Assembly: GCA_041661865.1 (NCBI GenBank)
Contig: JBAZTO010000034.1
Coordinates: 1-45,568, forward strand
Length of the DNA stretch: 45,568 bases
Source: JBAZTO01 sp041661865
GTDB taxonomy: Bacteria; Planctomycetota; Phycisphaerae; SM23-33
Direction of reading: 5' to 3'
The notes beneath the pieces are model-generated. The model searched no databases. It worked only from the letters and a program-made list of their open reading frames with translations, and had not been told where the DNA came from. Both the position numbers and the translations under genes were made by a program. This document shows positions 8,507 to 16,821 of the stretch, in pieces; position 1 is the stretch's first letter, and every line of letters starts with the position of its first letter.

Positions 8507-9508
8507 ATGCCAAAAGCTGGCGAATGGGTCAACGACACCTTGACCTTATGCGGCAAAGAGATTGCGGTGAAGAACGGAATCCTGCCGCAAGCCGAATTGC
8601 TCTTCTATCCTGAGAATCCTCGCCTCTACTCGATCATCCATTCGGGCGACGACGAGCCTTCTCAGGCTGTGATCGAAAAACGGCTGTCGGTGATGGACCA
8701 TGTAAAGCAGCTTGTTCAGTCCATTCGGGCGAACGGAGGATTAACTGACCCTCTCATCGTCAGAGATGGCGACAAGGTTGTGCTGGAGGGGAATAGCCGC
8801 CTTGCGGCGTATCGAATTCTCGCAAGGATGGACGCCATCAAGTGGGGCATGGCCAAAGTGCGGTTGCTCCCGCACAATATCGGCGAGGACTTGGTATTCG
8901 CCCTCCTGGGTGAATACCACATTATCGGGAAGAAGGACTGGGCGCCTTACGAACAGGCGGGATACCTATACCGCCGGCACACGGTACATGGGATCGACCC
9001 GGCAAGGATGGCCGAGGAGATGGGCCTGTCAACCAAAACTGTCAGCCACCTTATCAAGGTGTACGCATTCATGGTTGACCATAAGGATAATGATGTAACC
9101 CGCTGGAGCTATTACGACGAGTATTTGAAGCACAATGCCATAAAGCGCGCACGCCGGGATATACCGGCACTGGATAAGGTGGTGGTGCAAAAAATCAAGT
9201 CTGGCGAGATTGCCCGCGCGGTGGATGTTCGTGAGAAGTTGACGACGATTGCTGCTGCCGGCAACAAGGTGTTGGCCACGTTCGTGGAAAAAACCGGCAC
9301 TTTCGATAGGTGCTACGAGCGTGCCATCTCGCGCGGGGTCGATAATGAGTGGTGCAAGCGACTGCACAAGTTCAGGACTCAGTTGACCGAGCCTGATATG
9401 GAAGAGGATCTGCGGGAGATGGAAGCAGGTCCGAAGAAGAAGTGCGTCTTCGAGTTGCACAAGATCAGACAAGCAGTTGATCACCTGCTGGCCAAGGTCG
9501 AGCACTAG
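8507..9508 (+). CDS. ParB/sulfiredoxin-like domain protein 2
   Basis: A 333-residue protein. The N-terminal ParB/Srx domain shows NPRL (37-40), a helix with IRANGG, and VVLEGNSR (91-98). A helix-turn-helix follows at about 165-186 (ARMAEEMGLSTKTVSHLI), so DNA binding in the manner of a ParB central domain is likely. It shares the NPR, EGN(S/T)R and W-x-P-Y signatures with the protein encoded at 5543, so the operon holds two diverged paralogues flanking the nuclease and helicase. ATG 8507 is preferred to the TTG at 8501 because AGGAG lies 8 nt upstream. It starts 18 nt after the helicase stop. Confidence 0.8.
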   Translation: MPKAGEWVNDTLTLCGKEIAVKNGILPQAELLFYPENPRLYSIIHSGDDEPSQAVIEKRLSVMDHVKQLVQSIRANGGLTDPLIVRDGDKVVLEGNSRLAAYRILARMDAIKWGMAKVRLLPHNIGEDLVFALLGEYHIIGKKDWAPYEQAGYLYRRHTVHGIDPARMAEEMGLSTKTVSHLIKVYAFMVDHKDNDVTRWSYYDEYLKHNAIKRARRDIPALDKVVVQKIKSGEIARAVDVREKLTTIAAAGNKVLATFVEKTGTFDRCYERAISRGVDNEWCKRLHKFRTQLTEPDMEEDLREMEAGPKKKCVFELHKIRQAVDHLLAKVEH

Positions 9509-9559
9509 ACGCTGCCGGACGTTGGTGCCAATCGAGGGAAGGCAGGCGAAGGTGCGCCT

Positions 9560-10627
9560 GTGGCCAAGATGGGCGGTTTTGCGCTTGTTGTGGGTGCTGC
9601 GTTGCAGTACTCTTCTGCAAAAATGCAGAAGATCGCTGCAACAACGGAGATTAGCGGTGTGGTTGGCACCTGTGGAAGCATGGAGGTCTTCCTTGGCTTT
9701 GCGCCTGCCAGGTTGCTGCACGCTGTCTCGTTCGCCGACATCCTTGATGAAGACACAGGGTCGGGCTACCAGCGCCCTCGCAATCGAAGCCATAGCCAGG
9801 ATTTCCGGCAGTATATCACCCGTCAAGGCAGCACGACCATTCCGCTGACGTTCAACCTCCGGCGTGACCTTCAGGATGCTTGGCAAGTGGTGCGTGGCGA
9901 CAACGGCAACGCCGTTCTCAGGCTCGCTGCCGGCGTGCGTTGCTTGGCCCAGGTTGACTGCCAGCACCGGCTCGGCGAGCTGTACGAATGCGACCTGCCG
10001 CTCGCGTTCATGACGTTCATCGGCCTCGACTTGCGGGCGGAGATGTCGATTTTCGTCATTATCAACAGCAAGGCCAAGGGACTGTCTTCATCCCTGACCG
10101 ACTATCACGAGAGCAACCTGCTGGCAAACTTGGCCCAAGATGCTCCTCACCTCTACTTGGCCCGGCGGCTAAACGATGACCCAGCCTCTCCCTGGCATCG
10201 ACTCATCCGATATGGCGGCGAAACATCATCCGGCCTCAAGCGTAGGACCTCCTTGCGGATGATGCAGAAGACGATTTCGCGTTTCTTGGGGCTGACTCGA
10301 AATGTCAGGATCGGCACTGTGGAGGACCAGTATGCCGTGTTGCTGGCGTTTTGGCGGGCCGTCGCCAGTATGTTCCCGGATGAATGGCGCGATCCAAGCC
10401 ATCACCTGATAACCAAGGGCGTGGGCCTCTATTCCCTGACTCTTCTCTTAGCCGACATTGTTCGACAGCCCAACGCGACTAGTCTGACAGAGGATTCTCT
10501 TACTCAGTGTCTCCAATGCCTTAAGGGCCGGGTCAACTGGAAGTCCGACGGCATGTTCTCCGAGGCCGGAGGGCAAAAGGGCGCGGCCAAAGTCCATGCT
10601 GTGTTGAGGAAAGGCGTTGGTCTATGA
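9560..10627 (+). CDS. DGQHR-domain protein (DndB/DpdB-like)
   Basis: A 355-residue protein of the DGQHR family. The diagnostic motif is present in variant form as VDCQHR (132-137, Cys replacing Gly), preceded by GYQRP (69-73) and followed by the strand FVIINSKAKG (165-174). This order matches DndB and the DGQHR proteins of 7-deazaguanine (Dpd) clusters, which regulate or couple DNA-modification machineries. No sulfur-transfer genes (DndACDE) or TGT-like DpdA are nearby. The GTG start at 9560 has GAAGG 6 nt upstream; ATG 9569 is the alternative. The stop overlaps the start of the radical SAM gene as ATGA, which implies coupled translation. Confidence 0.7.
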   Translation: MAKMGGFALVVGAALQYSSAKMQKIAATTEISGVVGTCGSMEVFLGFAPARLLHAVSFADILDEDTGSGYQRPRNRSHSQDFRQYITRQGSTTIPLTFNLRRDLQDAWQVVRGDNGNAVLRLAAGVRCLAQVDCQHRLGELYECDLPLAFMTFIGLDLRAEMSIFVIINSKAKGLSSSLTDYHESNLLANLAQDAPHLYLARRLNDDPASPWHRLIRYGGETSSGLKRRTSLRMMQKTISRFLGLTRNVRIGTVEDQYAVLLAFWRAVASMFPDEWRDPSHHLITKGVGLYSLTLLLADIVRQPNATSLTEDSLTQCLQCLKGRVNWKSDGMFSEAGGQKGAAKVHAVLRKGVGL

Positions 10628-12234
10628 GAGTGCTCCTGGTCGAACCCAACTATCGCAAGCTATCCGCCAAGAGGCGCAGGCTCGTCGAGGAGGAACTGCC
10701 CGACGACGATGTAGTTGCAGAAGCCGACAACAACGAGGATACATTGTGGTATCCCCCTCTCGGCTTGATGAAACTCGCCCGGTTTCACCGGGACCGCAAA
10801 GACGAGGTTAAGTTCGTCAGAGGCTGGGGCAAGAGTCTGCTCGAAGACGGCGGGCTGTTCGCGCCAGCCGAACCTCTCTGGGATAGGGTCTACATAACAA
10901 CCCTGTTCACCTTTCACTTTGACAAGATCATCGAAACCATCAACTTTTACAAAGCGGCCGTCGGAGGCACCGCGCACAAAATCTTCGTCGGCGGGATAAT
11001 GGCATCGCTCATGCCGAGGGCTATCCATGAAGAGTCGGGCATTTACCCTATACCAGGGGTAATCACGTCTCCGCGACAGATAGGCATTGAAGATGATACG
11101 AACATCGACCTCTTGCCGCCAGACTACTCCATCCTTGATGGCAGGCTTTACGCAATCAACGACACCTACTACGGGTACTGCTCCCGTGGCTGCGTGAATA
11201 GCTGTCCCTGGTGTGGGGTGCCGCACATTGAGCCCGGGTATGTTCAGTACATTGACATCAAACCGATAATTCGCGCCTTACGCGAGGAGTACAAGGGCGA
11301 CAAGTCGCGGCTCAAGCTCATGGACAATAATGTGCTGGCGTCTCCAGACTTGCCCCGGATCGTGGACGATCTGTTGGAGCTTGGCTACGGCCGCAACGAC
11401 GTGACAAAGACGAAGCCCCCCAAGCAGAGGGTGGTGGATTTCAACCAAGGTCTGGACGCATCGTTTCTTACCGAAGAACGAATGAAGCTGCTGTCAAAGC
11501 TCAACATAAAGCCGATGCGAATTGCTTTTGACCGGGCTACTGAGAAGAAGGCATACGTTTCGGCCGTCAGACTAGCTCGTGCATATGGCGTCACGCAGTT
11601 CTCGAACTACCTGCTGTACAACTGGAAGGATACGCCCAGAGACCTGTACGACAGGCTGGTTGTGAATATCGAGCTTAATGAGGAGTGGGCGGCCAACGGC
11701 GACAAGGCCAGGACGGAGATTTACAGCTATCCAATGCGGTATGCGCCCATTGACGAGTCCAACGGCCCAGGCGCGAACCGTTGCAGAGACTATTGCGCGA
11801 TGCAGGACGATGAACGCCGGGACTGGCTTAGGAATCCGGTGTGGACGAGGCGTTTTGTCCGAAGCATCGAGATTATGAAGGGCGCCGCCCATGGCGCAAT
11901 CTCGCCAACGCCGACGCTGGCTCGAAGAACTATCGGGGAGACGTTCGAGGACTTTGTTGCGAACCTCTACATGCCGGAGGAACTGTTACGCAACAGAAAT
12001 CGGCATGAACTGAGGATTTACCCTGAAGAGCCAGACCGCAAACCTGGGACGGGCAAGGTTGAGGCCTTTCGTGCCTTTATTCTTGCCCTCATCAAGAGGA
12101 ACACTGCCGTATTCCGAGAGTTCCACGAGGCCGTGGCCGCCAATACAGCCGACGCTATTCGTGCGGCCGTACGCAAGTGCAGAGACAGAGACAAGGAGGT
12201 CAAGGCATGGCTCGACACGTACCTACGAAAGTAG
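10624..12234 (+). CDS. Radical SAM enzyme with B12-binding-like N-terminus
   Basis: A 536-residue protein. The CxxxCxxC iron-sulfur motif is C190-C194-C197 (in GCVNSCPWCG); an extra C186 lies just upstream. The first 170 residues look like a Rossmann/cobalamin-binding-type domain: MRVLLVEPNY at the start, YPPLGLMKLA near 44, and the strand KIFVGGIMAS. A DXHxxG motif is not evident, so cobalamin is probably not bound in the classical base-off mode. After the cluster come TIM-barrel-like strands and a helical C-terminus. The reaction and substrate are unknown. It overlaps the DGQHR gene by 4 nt and the GHKL gene by 28 nt, so it is an integral part of the operon. A base-modifying or methylthiolating role on DNA or RNA is plausible but inferred. 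Confidence 0.82.
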   Translation: MRVLLVEPNYRKLSAKRRRLVEEELPDDDVVAEADNNEDTLWYPPLGLMKLARFHRDRKDEVKFVRGWGKSLLEDGGLFAPAEPLWDRVYITTLFTFHFDKIIETINFYKAAVGGTAHKIFVGGIMASLMPRAIHEESGIYPIPGVITSPRQIGIEDDTNIDLLPPDYSILDGRLYAINDTYYGYCSRGCVNSCPWCGVPHIEPGYVQYIDIKPIIRALREEYKGDKSRLKLMDNNVLASPDLPRIVDDLLELGYGRNDVTKTKPPKQRVVDFNQGLDASFLTEERMKLLSKLNIKPMRIAFDRATEKKAYVSAVRLARAYGVTQFSNYLLYNWKDTPRDLYDRLVVNIELNEEWAANGDKARTEIYSYPMRYAPIDESNGPGANRCRDYCAMQDDERRDWLRNPVWTRRFVRSIEIMKGAAHGAISPTPTLARRTIGETFEDFVANLYMPEELLRNRNRHELRIYPEEPDRKPGTGKVEAFRAFILALIKRNTAVFREFHEAVAANTADAIRAAVRKCRDRDKEVKAWLDTYLRK

Positions 12235-13760
12235 ACGCGCCGCGCGCCGTGATGGCGAGGGTCGGCAAGCAGATTTTGGAGGTCGTGACTGCGGGCATGT
12301 ACAACGACCCTCGCATGGCATTGCGAGAGTACATTCAGAATGCCGCCGACTCGATCGATGCTGCCATCGCCGGCGGAGCCGTTGGTCAGGCGAAGGCCAA
12401 GATTCAAATAGAGATCGACGGATGTGCGCGCACCATAACGATACTGGACAACGGGGCGGGAATCTCTAATAGGCAGGCAGACAGGCATCTTGGAAGCCTG
12501 GGGTGCAGCCTTAAGGAAGGTTTGGCACAGCGCGGCTTTCGTGGAATTGGGCGTCTGGGCGGCCTGGCATACTGTGAGCTTCTTCGGTTCGAGACCCGTG
12601 TTTCTGCCAAAGAGAGAGTTGCCGTCGTCGAATGGGATGGCCGTGCGCTCAAGCAGGCGGTCGGGCGAGAGCGGCATGACGAGAGCCTTGAGGAAGCGGT
12701 CCGCAGAGTGGCGAGTATAAAGTTCCGTCGCAGCCGTCCTGGTGATCCGGTGCGTTTTTGCCGAGTGCAGATGCTTGGGGTACGGCCGTTTCACTCGGAT
12801 AAGCTCATGGACATCCGGGGAGTCAGGGAGTACCTCTCGCAGGCGGCACCTGTGCCGTTTGACCGAGGCCGGTTTTCATTCGCGGATGAAGTGACTCGTT
12901 ACCTGTCGGTAGTGCCTGGATATAACGTGTACCATGTCGAGGTGAACGGCCAGCAGGTCTTCAGGCCGCACGCGGACGAAGTGATGCTTGGAGAGGGACG
13001 CGCTGACCGGATGACGGATGTTGAACTGTTTGAGTGGGCAGATGGTGAGCAAAAGATGATCGGTCGGGGTTGGTACGCCAAGATGCAGTACCTCGCATCG
13101 CTTCCTCGCCAAACTGCCATGCGTGGGATTCGCGTACGGCAGGGCAACATTGAGATCGGCCACGAATACTTCCTAGAAGCTATTTATGCGGAGCGACGAT
13201 TCGCCACCTGGCATGTCGGTGAGATTCACTTGCTCGAAACCGTGAAGCCTAACGCCAGACGCGATGGTTTTGAGGAATCGTCCGAATATGAGCGGTTCCT
13301 CGAACAAGCAAGCAGGCTCGGCCGCACCCTGAGTGCCCTGTGCCGGGCGTCGTCGAAAAAGCGTGGAGCACTCGTGTCGGCTGCCAGGCAACTCGACGAA
13401 ATCGAACGTCTCTTGAAGTATGTGGTGCTGGTGGATGTTGGGCACTTAGACTCACATGTGCTCGGCGTGTCCACGCGACTGGACGAGTTAGAAAGGCACC
13501 AGAACGTCCTTGACAATGGCATGAAGCGACGGTTGTGCAAAGCTCGTGCGTCACTAGCGGGCTTGCGGGCGAGGCCGACGTATATGACCGATTGCCTCGA
13601 TCTGCGGCGGCTGAAGAACCTGACTAACAGCGAGATATTTCTTCAGGTGTGCAAGGCCGCATTCTGCGAATACCAGCGAGCGGTCTCAGCGGATGACCTA
13701 TTGCATCGCGTAGTAGCGCCCTACTTAAGACCGACTGTTGCGGCTCTCCTGAAGCTATAA
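12207..13760 (+). CDS. GHKL (Hsp90/MutL-type) ATPase
   Basis: A 517-residue protein with a clear Bergerat-fold ATPase at the N-terminus. The N box is REYIQNAADS (E41, N45), the G1 box is LDNGAG (D81), and the G2-like loop is GFRGIGRLGG (110-119). A transducer-like region follows and the C-terminal third is helical (RASLAGLRARP, AFCEYQRAVS). Such GHKL proteins recur in anti-phage and DNA-conflict clusters, usually as ATP-gated clamps. ATG 12207 is strongly supported by AAGGAGGT 7 nt upstream, and it lies inside the 3' end of the radical SAM gene. It is the last recognisable gene of the cassette; no T-tract terminator is visible after it. Confidence 0.88.
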   Translation: MARHVPTKVDAPRAVMARVGKQILEVVTAGMYNDPRMALREYIQNAADSIDAAIAGGAVGQAKAKIQIEIDGCARTITILDNGAGISNRQADRHLGSLGCSLKEGLAQRGFRGIGRLGGLAYCELLRFETRVSAKERVAVVEWDGRALKQAVGRERHDESLEEAVRRVASIKFRRSRPGDPVRFCRVQMLGVRPFHSDKLMDIRGVREYLSQAAPVPFDRGRFSFADEVTRYLSVVPGYNVYHVEVNGQQVFRPHADEVMLGEGRADRMTDVELFEWADGEQKMIGRGWYAKMQYLASLPRQTAMRGIRVRQGNIEIGHEYFLEAIYAERRFATWHVGEIHLLETVKPNARRDGFEESSEYERFLEQASRLGRTLSALCRASSKKRGALVSAARQLDEIERLLKYVVLVDVGHLDSHVLGVSTRLDELERHQNVLDNGMKRRLCKARASLAGLRARPTYMTDCLDLRRLKNLTNSEIFLQVCKAAFCEYQRAVSADDLLHRVVAPYLRPTVAALLKL

Positions 13761-13762
13761 GT

Positions 13763-14017
13763 GTGATGGGGCTTGCCGATGGTCGCTATTGCCAGGTCGG
13801 CACGAAGCCGCACAGCCCGTTGTCGTACAAGAGAATGGATGTAACCCCTCCCGCTGCGCTGTCAGCAGCACCCGCGTCGGCAGAAGGATTACCATTGTTC
13901 AGTCGGGCAGTGGTTAGCAGCGATGGCTTGGAACTTGCCGAGGCAGCAGCCAGTGTAGAGGTCGCAGGAGTGCTCGCCGATTACCAGATGGCGAAACGCT
14001 GTTTGCCAGCAGCCTAG
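13763..14017 (+). other. Doubtful 84-codon frame; region 13761-14179 otherwise empty
   Basis: An open frame follows the GHKL stop by 2 nt but has no ribosome site, low complexity and no family resemblance. Its end encodes VLADYQ, and the same peptide is read outward from the left repeat at 5343, because it overlaps the inverted 16-mer. I read it as non-coding or a decayed end sequence. 14018-14179 holds nothing I can support; it separates the plus-strand cassette from the convergent phage tail genes. Confidence 0.25.
13971..13986 (-). repeat. Right copy of the 16-bp inverted repeat flanking the cassette
   Basis: Reverse complement of 5328-5343, 16 of 16 bases. A shorter related stretch (TGGTAATC) occurs again on the minus strand near 13887-13897, so each edge has more than one partial copy. 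Confidence 0.85.
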
Positions 14018-14179
14018 CCTGCGTCAGGAGTTTGAAGCTTGTCCCCAAAGCGGATGATTCGCCGGGCAGACAGCCCCGGTGGTGACCAAGCAAGTCGCCC
14101 AGCCCAGCGGAAGGCGGGGCCGCCGTAGAGGTTCCAAAGGTTAAGAAAACAGGGCATTCGTTTGGCCCGGCCGAGTGTC

Positions 14180-15175
14180 TCAGTTGGGCGGGGTGGCCAG
14201 ATCGAACTCGACCACGATTCGGCCGGAGATGCCGATGGTGTCGTCGCCTGTATCCGTGCGGGCGACGATGAAGTCCGCTGGGGCACCATCGACAATGGCC
14301 TGCAAGGCCGACGCGGCGGCAGACCCGGTGATTCTGCCCGGCTGATCGGCCGTCAGCGAGATCGAGCCGATTCCCACCGGCGAGGGATGATTGTTCCAGG
14401 TCGGCAGGTTCTCCCAATCGACGGGGGTCGCGCAGCGGGCCACGGACACCTGGCAAGTGGTATCTGCGGTGATCTCGATGTAACTACCGCTCCGCACCGT
14501 CACGCCGGTCAGGCCCAGGATCGGCGGCCCTTCCAGGCGGAAGCAGGCATAGCCGACGCTCTGAAGTTCCACATCGCCGGTGTTGGCAATTATCTCGCCG
14601 AACCAGGAGGCATCGGGCAACGCGGAGAGCAGTCCGGCGCAGAAATATATCGGCAGTTCCCATCGACCGCGGCTGAGCCATTCGACCACCTGGCGAAGCT
14701 CGTTGACGTGAACGGCGCGGATAGGCGTCACGCCGGGGGTTAGAGTGCCGTCGGTCCAGGTGTGGCCGGCATTGAGGTTGTTCAGCAGGCTGACATGGGT
14801 AGCCGGGTTGGAGGGTGTGCCCGCGACGATTATCTTGTTCTCGTCGGACCCCGACACCGGCCAGAGCCAGTTCATCGCGGCGGGGGTCGGTGGCTCGCCG
14901 CCCAGGGAGCCGGTGGGCGGGCTGAGGACATTGTTCAGCAGGTTGGCACGAAAGTTGTTGAAGGGCGGAGCACCTGCCGTGGACAGGAGCGATCGCCGGA
15001 CGGCCGCGCCGCTGTAGATGAGCGACGTGAAGACCTGCTCGGCCTGGTAGGTGAGCTGGCGGCGTCGGTTGATCGCGGCGGCCAGCTCCGACACGTCGCA
15101 GAGTCGCACGGGGCTGACGCCGGCCACGAGGCGGTCGCCGGAGGCAGAGTTTGTCCAGGAAGGATCGTAGGCCAT
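14180..15175 (-). CDS. Phage structural protein, probable distal tail component
   Basis: 331 residues, not assigned to a named family. Two short related motifs, PVRLCDVSELAAAINRRR near the N-terminus and PIRAVHVNELRQVVEW near the middle, look like repeats of a small helical module found in some virion and surface proteins. The second half is beta-rich (GITVRSGS-like strands, a VEFDLATPP end). It is the last gene of the leftward tail operon, downstream of tape measure and two beta-rich proteins, which is the place for tail tip or adhesin genes. The next upstream gene stops 3 nt before its ATG. Function is inferred from position only. Confidence 0.6.
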   Translation of the reverse strand: MAYDPSWTNSASGDRLVAGVSPVRLCDVSELAAAINRRRQLTYQAEQVFTSLIYSGAAVRRSLLSTAGAPPFNNFRANLLNNVLSPPTGSLGGEPPTPAAMNWLWPVSGSDENKIIVAGTPSNPATHVSLLNNLNAGHTWTDGTLTPGVTPIRAVHVNELRQVVEWLSRGRWELPIYFCAGLLSALPDASWFGEIIANTGDVELQSVGYACFRLEGPPILGLTGVTVRSGSYIEITADTTCQVSVARCATPVDWENLPTWNNHPSPVGIGSISLTADQPGRITGSAAASALQAIVDGAPADFIVARTDTGDDTIGISGRIVVEFDLATPPN

Positions 15176-15178
15176 GCT

Positions 15179-15994
15179 CTAGTCCAGGTACTTCGCGTAA
15201 ACGGGGTGATCGAAGATGTAGCGCGTGGTGACGCCGGTGTCGGTAATGGCCGTGGCCAGGACGATGGCGCCGACGGCGACGGCCCCGCCCGGCCCAAGTG
15301 ATAACTCAGCTAGGTTGTGGGCCAGCACGTTCGACGTGCCGGTCTTATCGCCGAATGTCCCGACGCCCGTGCAGGACTGCTCGCGGACGGTGTAGGCGGC
15401 CCCGCTGACGGACGAGACGATCTTGGCGGGGAACACGCTGGCGCCCGCGCTCCCGCCGCCGCTGCCCCCTACGATCTTGACGATGGCCCACTTGGTTCCG
15501 GTGCCGGAGTCCTTGGCCAGGATCACCGCCGATCCGCTGGTGCCCGAAGTGAGGTATCCACACTGGCTGTTTGTCACCTCAGCGAATGTGTGGGCCTCGG
15601 ACACGACGTTGATCTGGACGGGCACCACGCCGACGGCGCACGCCTGCCCGATGTCGCCCGCCAGCAACGGTTGCAGGAGCACCACGAACCGGCCCGTGTG
15701 CGCTGAGGTCGTCGGCACAAGGCCCTTCACTGCCGGGCGATTCTTGTAGGTGTCCGGGTTCTGCGCGACCGTGTAGAGCGTGTCAGTGACCCCGAGAATG
15801 TCGAAACGCTGGCGGGTCTCCCCTGAGTCGTTCCGCACCAGGATCGTGCCTCCAGGCGCGCCTCCGGCCTTCGAGGTGGCCCCGAAACCGACCCGGTTAT
15901 TGCGGTAATCCCGCACCATATCCTTAACGTCGTTAAAGAACCGTGCCCCGATCCGAATCGGCTGCCCCGCCGAAACTTTGTCCAGGTCGCTCAT
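15179..15994 (-). CDS. Phage tail-region protein, function unknown
   Basis: 271 residues starting MSDLDKVSAG. An N-terminal helix with NDVKDMVRDYRNN is followed by a beta- and glycine-rich body (GGSGGGSAG linker) typical of virion-associated adapters. ATG 15994 overlaps the stop of the preceding gene (ATGA), which fixes this start over the longer open frame to 16213. The position between tape measure and the operon end suggests a minor tail or baseplate part. Confidence 0.65.
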   Translation of the reverse strand: MSDLDKVSAGQPIRIGARFFNDVKDMVRDYRNNRVGFGATSKAGGAPGGTILVRNDSGETRQRFDILGVTDTLYTVAQNPDTYKNRPAVKGLVPTTSAHTGRFVVLLQPLLAGDIGQACAVGVVPVQINVVSEAHTFAEVTNSQCGYLTSGTSGSAVILAKDSGTGTKWAIVKIVGGSGGGSAGASVFPAKIVSSVSGAAYTVREQSCTGVGTFGDKTGTSNVLAHNLAELSLGPGGAVAVGAIVLATAITDTGVTTRYIFDHPVYAKYLD

Positions 15995-16812
15995 GCGGTT
16001 CCAATCCCCAACGTGCTGAAACTCCCTGCCCGATAGACCTGCTCGACGTAGACCGCCTTGACCTTCTTGCCCAGGTCGTGGGCCGTGTCGTCGCTGTAAT
16101 CCTCGTACTGGACCCACAGATAGTCCCATCCCAGTTTTGCGATCCCGGTGACGCCCCCGACGGTCAATCCTGTCTGGTTGGGAATCGAGGCAAAGCGGTA
16201 AGTAATCTCCCAATTCTCGCCCCCGCGCACCGAGCCGCTGGCGCCCAGGAATAGGACCGATCCCGCCGCCAGCGTGCGGAACGTGTTATCGTTCACGGCG
16301 CCAGTCAGGGCGGCAATCGTGGCGCGATAGGCGGCCGTGACGTTCACGGCCAGAATGCTGTAGGTCTCGCTCCAGGCATAGGCGGGCACCGTAATGTCCA
16401 CGCCCTCCACGCTGTCCTTGGTCACTCCGATGGCGCCGAGGTGATTCGCTGCCGTCTTGCCTTCCGGCGCATAACTGCCCTTGGTGGCGATGCTCTGCGT
16501 GATATGCTGCGTGCCGCCGGTGGTGTCGAAGGTGATCGCCGCGTCGGCCCACTTCTGGTAGGTGACTGTCCCGTTCCAGATGGAGTTTGCCGCGCTGCTT
16601 TCACCCTCCTGGAGGACCGGTTCGACGTGGATGCCCGAACGGACCAGGATGCGGCCCGTGGGGGCAGGAGTGAAGTACACCTCAGAGGTCGCCGCCAACA
16701 GGTCATAGGCGGCGCCTTGATCGGCCACGAAACGGATGATGTACTGCCTCTCGGCTGAATCAAAGCTGAGGCTCGGACTGTCAGCTCGCTCCTTGCACGA
16801 TGCTGTGGGCAC
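15991..16812 (-). CDS. Phage tail-region protein, function unknown
   Basis: 273 residues, beta-rich with aromatic patches (WEITYRFASIPNQTG, DYLWVQYEDYSDD). It contains no motif I recognise. It lies directly downstream of the tape measure gene (9-nt gap) and is translationally coupled to the next gene by an ATGA overlap. In siphoviruses this slot usually encodes distal-tail or baseplate hub proteins, and the layout (long beta segment with a C-terminal YVEQVYRAG strand) is compatible. Confidence 0.6.
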   Translation of the reverse strand: MPTASCKERADSPSLSFDSAERQYIIRFVADQGAAYDLLAATSEVYFTPAPTGRILVRSGIHVEPVLQEGESSAANSIWNGTVTYQKWADAAITFDTTGGTQHITQSIATKGSYAPEGKTAANHLGAIGVTKDSVEGVDITVPAYAWSETYSILAVNVTAAYRATIAALTGAVNDNTFRTLAAGSVLFLGASGSVRGGENWEITYRFASIPNQTGLTVGGVTGIAKLGWDYLWVQYEDYSDDTAHDLGKKVKAVYVEQVYRAGSFSTLGIGTA

Positions 16813-16821
16813 GTTGCACTC

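Noticed and set aside
5543..13760. A complete Dnd or Dpd modification system
   Set aside because: DGQHR and SNF2 proteins are shared, but DndACDE, DpdA (TGT-like) and preQ0 pathway genes are absent.
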